From Doris montereyensis (taxonomy: Eukaryota; Mollusca; Gastropoda; Nudibranchia; Dorididae): a stretch of DNA of 64,000 bases. The stretch is from NCBI GenBank assembly GCA_037039925.1, contig JAXRKP010000418.1, positions 163,501 to 227,500 on the forward strand. The letters are read 5' to 3'. Below, one piece after another: positions 52,211-64,000 of this stretch. A model generated the notes under the pieces. The model ran no database searches and was not told where the DNA came from. It saw only the letters and a program-made list of their open reading frames with translations. The position numbers and the translations under genes were made by a program. The first letter of the stretch is position 1. Every line of letters starts with the position of its first letter.

Positions 52211-53740
52211 CTGTAATAAATAAAGAAAAAAAGTAATTATATACTTCAGGTAAAACTTCTCAAGAGCTGATTTAAACAAGTTGTAAATATTACTAGATTA
52301 ACTTTCTAAAAAAAATATTACAAGACCATCCAGAATGGAAAAATTGCAATTCAACCTATGGTAAGGCATTTCAATTTCATTCAATCTCTTATTCAATTAT
52401 CCTTTGCTAAGTCCAGCTGTTCATACAGTACTTAGACCTACATGCAATTGCAATTTGTAATTCTACACAAACAAAACCACATGACAATTGTTTCCACGGT
52501 TTGTTTCAATGTTACTTCAGTACTCCTCCATCAACATTCCCATTTTAATCAATGTAACTCCTTAAATCAACATTCAATATGCCCTGGAACAGAAAATTAA
52601 TGAGGGTGGATGAATGGGCGTAGGGGAGGGATGGTAAATTAAAAAATCTTTTTGTTTGATTACTTTTCTCTACTCTCCTTACCCCTTCTCACTCTCTTTA
52701 ACTGCTATCACAATGTTTTACTCCATCATTCATCTTGTTGACTTCCAAGGCCATCCCTGTGTGTGCGTGAGTGTGTGGTATCTTTCTGTATGTCTGTCTG
52801 TCTGTCTGCCTCTCTCTTCCTCCTTACATGCATTCTTATTCTAACTTCATTTCTAACTTTTTCCTTTGATTGTCTCTTTCTATTTTTCCTCCCTCATGCC
52901 TCTCGCCCTCTCCTGTATCTTCACCACTCCAACTCCTCTTTTCCTCTACAACAACCATCTTTGTTAAACATAATCTACTTGTGGTGGAAAAATATCAATA
53001 ATACAAGTAACTTAAGGTCCGCCATGAGTGGATTTGTCCATATGAATAAACAGTCATTCTGAATGGTTTTGACACCTGTCTGAAATCTCATTGTGCAGGT
53101 GAACTAATATACTACCATACTTTATCTCGATCAAGAAACTTTCATCCCTGACAACTCGAGAGAGTAACCTCTTATAATAAGTATATTCTTCAATCCTTCA
53201 TATGAACAGAAAAAGGATATCGCTGGTAAAATGTTGCAGGACTTGCTCGTTGCGTTGGCCATAAAATTTATAGACAATCTCTGCCATCAAAAAGTGTCTT
53301 GTCTCTTATGTGCCTTTTGATTTGCTCTCAGGTCCAACCGTCTCCTCTTCCTGCAGCTTTCGTTCTTTTTCATGAGCTTCACCACTCTTTTTGAATTGGC
53401 CCCTCTTTCCTTATATTCTATTTAATTTCATGTCTGTTGTTTTTTCTGTTTGTTTTACTTCTCTAATTCTTTTATTACACCAATTGGACACTAATCACTG
53501 TCCAACCTATCTTCAACAACTATTGATTTAGCGCTCGTTTTGTTTGGCCAGAAATCTTATTTGTATTCTACTCAAGCCTTTTATTGGAATGTAGTGGAAA
53601 TTGCACTAATAGGTTTCATTTTCTCTATTTTAAAAAATCTAAAAGGAGTAAACACAAACATTCTGTCATGCCATAAAGATTCATTTGTACAACAGCATTG
53701 AAGAAATTTTGTTGCCTTCATTAGCCACTATTGTATATAT
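52211..53740. other. Upstream of the gene 2 exon (probably intron)
   Basis: No further exon of the minus-strand gene recognised. Pyrimidine-rich tracts lie at 52780-52830. Nothing else supported. Confidence 0.4.
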
Positions 53741-53744
53741 CTTC

Positions 53745-53960
53745 TTGAGGCGTCTTAGCAAAATTGTAGTGTTATGCATTTGTAATCAAGATGGCACTGG
53801 TTCAAACCCTTGGCTAGCCCAGGTATTTTTTCATGATAATTTATGCTAACGAAAGGTACTTCAGCACTGCTTTCCTCACTCGACTCAGATGTGAATGAGT
53901 GCCCAGCTATAGGTAGCGAAAAGTCTTGTAAGTGTGTTCATATCAAGCGCCAAACTGGTT
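53745..53960 (+). mobile_element. Degenerate tRNA-derived SINE
   Basis: B-box-like GGTTCAAACCC at about 53792, then a TTTCCTCACTCGACTCAGATG block equivalent to the CCCACTCTACCCAGGTG block of the other SINEs. Diverged. Confidence 0.5.
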
Positions 53961-54049
53961 GCTGTAATGTATGGGGGATACAAACATCTGACCCATCAGG
54001 GTGATCCTCCTCCTCTAGCTTGACCCTGGTAAGTCCTTGCATAACAAAC

Positions 54050-54370
54050 TGTCTAACAGTAACCATCTGGATTTTGAGCCATCTTGTCAGAGTCCACCAC
54101 AGTCATAACCTTCCAGTTCCTAATGTTGCCGGTCCAGCATCCTGTTGGTCTGCCTCTACCCCTCTTTCCATTTATTATTGATTCAGTAATATGTTTCTTT
54201 CTAGGCTTTCGTGTCTCTGTATGTGGCCGAAATGTTTCAGTTTTCTGTGTAGTACCCCTAATCTTTCTAGAATTGTATTTTTTTCCTTTTGGCAGTCACC
54301 TTTCTGTAGCATTTACACTCTTCTTCGTCTAAACGTCTGTTTAGTGATTGTCCATCCTTTACACCCGTAA
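54050..54370 (-). mobile_element. Fragment of a second LINE family (C-terminus)
   Basis: The minus-strand translation contains KRGRGRPTGCWTGNIRNW, the Arg/Pro-rich C-terminal motif common in RTE/Jockey-type LINEs. The sequence differs from the 60310 family. Short and frame-shifted. Confidence 0.6.
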
Positions 54371-55392
54371 GTGGCTATTGGAAATATACACCCGTTAATA
54401 TTCTCAGTTTCATGTCACCAAGTAATCCTATTATCCCATCCCATATGTACTAATAGAACTATGCGATGAGAATCAAAGTCACACATCTTCTCCAGCCAAC
54501 TCGCTAGCTATCATTCGTCTACTGGCATCACTAGTGTCATGAGTATTAAAGGGACACTATCTCATTCATTTTCATCATCAAGCAATCGGATACCACATGA
54601 GTAACATGGGCACCAAAGTCACACACCTCAACCAGCACAGTCAATAATATTTTATGAGTCATGAACGATGAAGATTTAAGTCGCACATTTCACTGGACAC
54701 ACCCAGTTGCAATGCGTGCACACGTCTCATTTGGCGTAGCCATTGACAACCATGCTTCTAAGAGGCGCATTTCAATCAACACAAGTTGTAATAATTTATT
54801 TCAGGCACAGTGAACGAGACTACAGACGAACATCCAACTGGCACACCAGTATGGATTCGTGTAAGTATTGTAAGGTGGCTGGGTGGGTGGGTATATAGAC
54901 GTATAGCAGATGGAAGCAGTGCCTACAGGCACGGATAGGTCAACTCATTGACAGATAGTCCTATCATTATATCTCTGTCCACATATCTATTTTTTCTGAC
55001 GTTTGTGTCTATCTATGCATCCATTTACCCGTCAATCAATCAATATTACATCCATGTTCTGTCAACCAATTGCCTTTCAATCTTATATGCAGTGATCTTA
55101 TGGTTTGTTTGTTCCATTGAACCCACCCACCCCCACCCCTGTCTACCATATGCAGTGATATCATGGTGGATTACGAGGAAACAGCAAAATGATAGATTAA
55201 AGCAAGAGAGAAAGGAAAGAAATAGAACTTATCAGTAGCGCCCACCAACCGCCCACAATTAAAAGGAAAGAGGGGGGTAGGGATGGTATGAACTAATTTT
55301 ATTATGTATTCATGGACATATACAAAGAAAGAACACATGATTAAAAACAAATATTGCTACCTGGGTGGAAAGGTGGGCAGACAGACACACCG

Positions 55393-55427
55393 ACACACAC
55401 ACACACACACACACACTCACACACAAA
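55393..55427 (+). repeat. (CA)n microsatellite
   Basis: CACACA run of about 35 bp. Confidence 0.95.
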
Positions 55428-55720
55428 CAAATAGACAGCCATAATTTGTAAACAGGTAGATACAAATAAGTAAAAGACAAAGTGAACATAACTTATAGAA
55501 AGACAAGATATAATATAGACGCGGTAGATAGAAAACCAGGAAGATCGACACAACGAAAGATTTCTACTTCAACCCGTCTAACACACTGGACCCACGGACT
55601 CTATATGAAAATAAGGGAGAAAAAACGGAAAATAATTATGTGTAAAACAAATGATGGTAAAATAACAACACTACTAAAAGACCTTATGCCAGCGTCCCTC
55701 AATAATGTACGCGTGCATGC

Positions 55721-55721
<1 letters not shown>

Positions 55722-55807
<86 letters not shown>

Positions 55808-55869
55808 GGAGGGAGAGGGAGGGAGGGAGGGAGGGAGGGAGGGAGGGAGGGAGGAGAGAGAGAGAGAGA
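55722..55869 (+). repeat. (GA)n / (GGGA)n microsatellite
   Basis: Pure purine strand for about 148 bp: (GA)n to about 55804, (GGGA)n to about 55852, then (GA)n. Confidence 0.98.
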
Positions 55870-56597
55870 ATTTCCAAGAAATTAACCATGTGTTTGAGTG
55901 GAAGTAGCATTACCCATGATAATGCGGAGCGCTTCCTTTGTATATATTTTGTTCTGTGAGACTCATTTCACCTTTTTAAAAGACTTATGCGCTACAGGAC
56001 ACACGTTCAGAAACACCTTTTAAAAAAATAATCAAGGACAATGTACAGGAAAAACTCCCACTGTTTTAGAAAAGTCAAAAGACGAAGCAAACCATTATAA
56101 TTTGTGACAGAAAATAAATGTAAAAAAAATAATAATTAAAAGACAGCTTTTCTTGTTAAATGGATCGCGAATTGACCATATTTTTGTTCAGAATACATTT
56201 AAATACAAACTTTAACCATGCAACGCAACAGATTGAGTGATGATAAAAGAACAAAGTACCTGCACAAAACTCAAACTTTTTGCGCCACCACCTGCAGTGA
56301 TTACGCAGACCACGGTGATAAGAAAGAGCAAAGTTTCATAGTACCAACGAACACTGTAGAACCACAAGAAAATACTATGCCAATTAGATTGTATTTGAAT
56401 TTATTAATGAATTGTTTAACTCTTGTAACATTAATTATGACTTTTACTCTTTTAATGGGTACATAGTTTTTTAAAAGTAAAAGATGACAAGTATACAATT
56501 CATTATGATTACTGTCGACGCTATGTTCCAGCGACTAATTATTTTTGGACAAGACATTTCAAGATATTAAGCGGCGATATAAGTATATGATAGCTAG

Positions 56598-57030
<433 letters not shown>

Positions 57031-57189
57031 AATTCTACTTACGATGTTCAGCGAATCTTAACAGCAAGTTAATGTAATGCCGTGTGATAGAAATTCTAAC
57101 ATATTATAGCTCTTTCACATAAGCATTAACAATGTATAGGATACACCCGCACAGGAAAAGAAAAACGTTTGATATAACACACCAATCCA

Positions 57190-57385
57190 ACCAACGCCTT
57201 TCAGCAGAGTGAATGCAAAATCGGCCGCAACGTGATTTCGGTTTTCGTACACTTCGCCGACTGAAGCAATGCTTATACTACATTCGAGACGGGAGCAAAA
57301 GTAATTAGAAACAAGTTATGGCGACGGGCTCCCCGCCGTCTCACAGCCAGCTGCTGTGCTTTGTTAATGGAAAACTATCAAAAAC
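57190..57385. promoter_or_regulatory. CpG-richer island, possible promoter or first-exon region
   Basis: Local excess of CG dinucleotides (GGCCGCAACGTGATTTCGG, GGCGACGGGCTCCCCGCCG) against an AT-rich background. It could belong to the start of the minus-strand gene; no exon is proven. Confidence 0.25.
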
Positions 57386-57389
57386 AACC

Positions 57390-60190
57390 GACGCATGACA
57401 TGGTCCTTTGTTCAATATTCTCTGATTTGGGTGCTTGCGGGTAGGCATTGTTTTAGACAAGAAGGCAAAAGTCGTCATAGTTTCGTTTAACACTTGTGCT
57501 TTATTTAAGTTGGGAACAAAAAGTATAGCGACACAGCTAAGTCATCCCATGGGAAAAAGAAAGATGTATTACAGAGCAATATTATGTAGCAGAGAAGAGA
57601 ACAAGAGGGAGCCAGCTATTACATAACACACTATTATCGTCAACACCATTGCTGATAAAATAATATAATTGGATCCTGTAGCATTTCCACGAATTTTTCT
57701 TAAGACAGATACCTGCTAGTATGAAACTACCGAACACACATAACTTATCATTTGTGACAATGTTTAAATCAAAACCACAAGGGCGTAGATCATGTGGGTC
57801 GGAAGTTTATTGACTACAACAATTTAGTTTATTTCGTGCGCACCTGATTTGGTACAACGTCCATGTAAGAGGGAAAGCTGGTTGTGGGAAAGCTGAAGAA
57901 GAAAATAAAACCCGAAAAAAAGAAAGCATACAAAACACAACATATGAACACAGTCACGCACACAACCAATTCAATGTCTGAACATTCAAAGGTAAAGAAT
58001 CGTGTTCATACATTATGTTTATTATCATTGGGTGCACTGTTTGCTTAGAGTCCAGATCGCAGCATAATGAACATGATTACATATGGGACCGATAGAAAAA
58101 GGCTCATCACAAAAGGTGTGATCACTACTATACAGACAACGTCGTTCCTCGTACATTTTGTTAAAATTCAGAAGAAAACAGAAATCAACATTACAATATA
58201 CATGCAACATTATATTTTTATTTTGTTTTATTTATATATTTTTAAATTAGAAAAGGAAATTTTGGATCGAAATGGGGAACCGGGGACAGAAGTCATAGGT
58301 CGTTTCGTTGAAAAATGAGAGTCACGTGTTAACATTGCAAACCGGCAAAACAGTTGCTGTTTTCCCCTCAAAATTTCGCTTTTGATATATCCTCTCTAAT
58401 GCTACCGCTGTTATTACAAAAACGACAACAAGAACAATAGCTGTAACGGCTGCCACTGTTACCCCTACTGACACTTAAACCATTACACCCCCCTCCCCTT
58501 TTCCAAAAAAAAAAGGAAATACACGGAGGATTCCGGTGTGTACATGCTGTAGGTTTCATGGTTTAAAAACAATCGTCGAAATATGACTTTAAAGCAAATA
58601 AGAGAAAGAAAGAGTATGGCAGAGGACGCAACAAGATTGAACCAGATACAATAATGCGTAGACCTGACACTGACATGTCAAAGACCCGGGGAGCTCGCAA
58701 AATGTCATGACAAGCTGCTGCTACTGCTGGGACACGGCAGTTACCAGACAGCAGGCCAGAGCGGTGACTGGATTACAGATGAGATATGGGTGTATGGAGT
58801 CACCCGTAATTAGCGAAACCAAATAGCCCTGGAACATCAAATATGATCAGCCTACACATAGGCGTGTCTAGGAAGGTATATATTTTAACGAGATTACATG
58901 TATGAGTTGGTAAGAAAAAACACTCCGATCTGAATAGAACTGTATTCAACTAAGATGAAAAGACTCCCAAAACAAAACAAAACGCAAAACGCGAAATTAG
59001 TCTTCCATGACAATCCGAGAAATCTTTTCATGTTTTCATGCAAGACTGACATCTGAAGTTTGTTAACTTCAATATTATTGATTTAACCCACTGGTTTTGG
59101 ATCAATACATGAGAATACTGCCTAGTTTAATCTTGAACGATTACCATGCTGAGAAGACAAACAACTCAAAAGAGGATTTAATCAAGGATTTGTGGAGTGA
59201 TTTCCTTACCATAACGAATTTGCATAGGCGGTTGAAGTAAATCATTTCAGTCAATGTTTCATAAAATGTTATCTTCGGAAGTGCAATGTCATTTGTTATT
59301 AAGACGAGGTAGAGAAATCCGACTTCAAAGTCAGTCTCTCTGTCTCTGTCTCTCTCTCTGTGTCTCCATCTCGGTCTCTGTCTGTCTGTCTCTCTCAGAG
59401 CTCAGAATAACCCGTATCCATTCTCAAGAAAAATGATTTGTTTGTTGTTTCACCGTAATTATCACGTCTTTCATTTTATGCTGTGATATGAGGGTGGATT
59501 TAAGAGGAAACATCAAGACGAAAGACACGTCAAAGAGTAAAATGAAAGAAATAGGACCTATCGCTACCAGCAGAACCCATCAGCCACACAGAAGAAAGAA
59601 AAGAAAGATAATAAGGTCTTTCCTTTTGATCATCAAACCTATTAACATTTTTGCCTGCGAAATTTCATTTGCCTGAACATCGCACTTTTAACATTTCTTT
59701 TTTGCTATGTTAAAAGAATCGATTTCTTTACTGCTTCATATTTTTTGTTCCATCAAAAGACATTTCTTTTCTTCAGACAATTCTTTGTTATGGTTCATGG
59801 CGACTTTTCAGAGAGACTTTATTGTTCTACAATTCTTCATCATAATTATTAAAGTTAAATAATGGACACATATTTTGGCTAGAATGATTTTACTACCTAG
59901 TGAAAGCGGGTCTCACAATATTTAACAAAAAGGAGAGAAAAGGGACACTGGATCCAAAACCACTCCTCCAGATAAATGAAATAGGAACATAAACAAATTT
60001 CACACATTATAAAAAAAATCCCCTATAATCTCCTGCAACTTCAACCGCAATGCGCCTGGGCGACATCACTTGAAAATATTACAATCTTGATTCGTTTGTG
60101 TTATACGTCTATGCGTTTTTTTCCTTTTCTTCTTTCTTCCCCCCCTACAATATTAAGAGACAGCATGTACATCATATACTTATGTAAGCA
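57390..60190. other. No supported gene
   Basis: AT-rich with a CT/TG-rich stretch at 59330-59398. Short ORFs show no recognisable protein features. Confidence 0.4.
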
Positions 60191-60200
60191 TGCAAGTACA

Positions 60201-63961
<3,761 letters not shown>

Positions 63962-64000
63962 GGTAAAAACCCCATTATATTTGATAATAGTGCAGCCAAC

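Noticed and set aside
57201..57385. Promoter and first exon of the minus-strand gene
   Set aside because: Only local CpG richness supports it; no exon or core promoter motif could be identified, so it is kept only as a low-confidence region.

Overview
The window is AT-rich, intron-rich metazoan DNA with many microsatellites and decayed retroelements. There are no operons, ribosome binding sites or prokaryotic features. The coding style (a 23-exon P4-ATPase with GT-AG introns), the tRNA-derived SINEs and the RTE-like LINEs suggest an invertebrate, plausibly a mollusc. That placement is an inference from repeat style, not something the sequence proves.

Two protein genes are visible, arranged tail to tail. 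Gene 1 (+ strand, 5871-33025) is a class V P4-type phospholipid flippase of the ATP10 group. I traced 23 coding exons from the initiator Met to the cytosolic C-terminal tail. They carry the DGES actuator loop, the DKTGT phosphorylation site, the N-domain ESPDE motif, TGDKQ, the GDGAND hinge and ten membrane segments, about 1,355 codons in all. Gene 2 (- strand, about 52210 down to 50381) is the large 3' coding exon of a Pro/Ser/Gln-rich protein with one conserved-looking basic/aromatic core. I do not recognise its family. Both genes show repeated single-base reading-frame slips in otherwise well-conserved exons, many in or beside short homopolymers. This looks like consensus indel error rather than pseudogene decay.

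Layout: 1-1235, LINE pieces. 1236-5870, upstream DNA with a tRNA-like repeat, a foldback element and a compound microsatellite. 5871-33025, ATP10 with large introns holding a TIR-bounded region, a candidate solo LTR, two related TIR elements flanking exon 6, SINEs, LINE fragments and (CT)n blocks. 33026-about 34060, 3' UTR with a SINE. 34200-50380, intergenic and 3'-flanking DNA with LINE copies and a dispersed repeat carrying an RFX-like palindrome. 50381-52210, gene 2. 52211-60200, upstream or intronic sequence of gene 2, with LINE/SINE relics and very long (GA)n. 60310-63632, an apparently full-length but dead LINE inserted in a (TA)n tract. 63633-63960, another compound (TA)(GA)(TG) microsatellite.

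The most unusual structure is at 29882-30415. Thirteen tandem 42-bp units each duplicate the end of an ATP10 membrane-helix exon together with its 5' splice donor. This puts 13 near-identical donors in series, and the first three would keep the reading frame.
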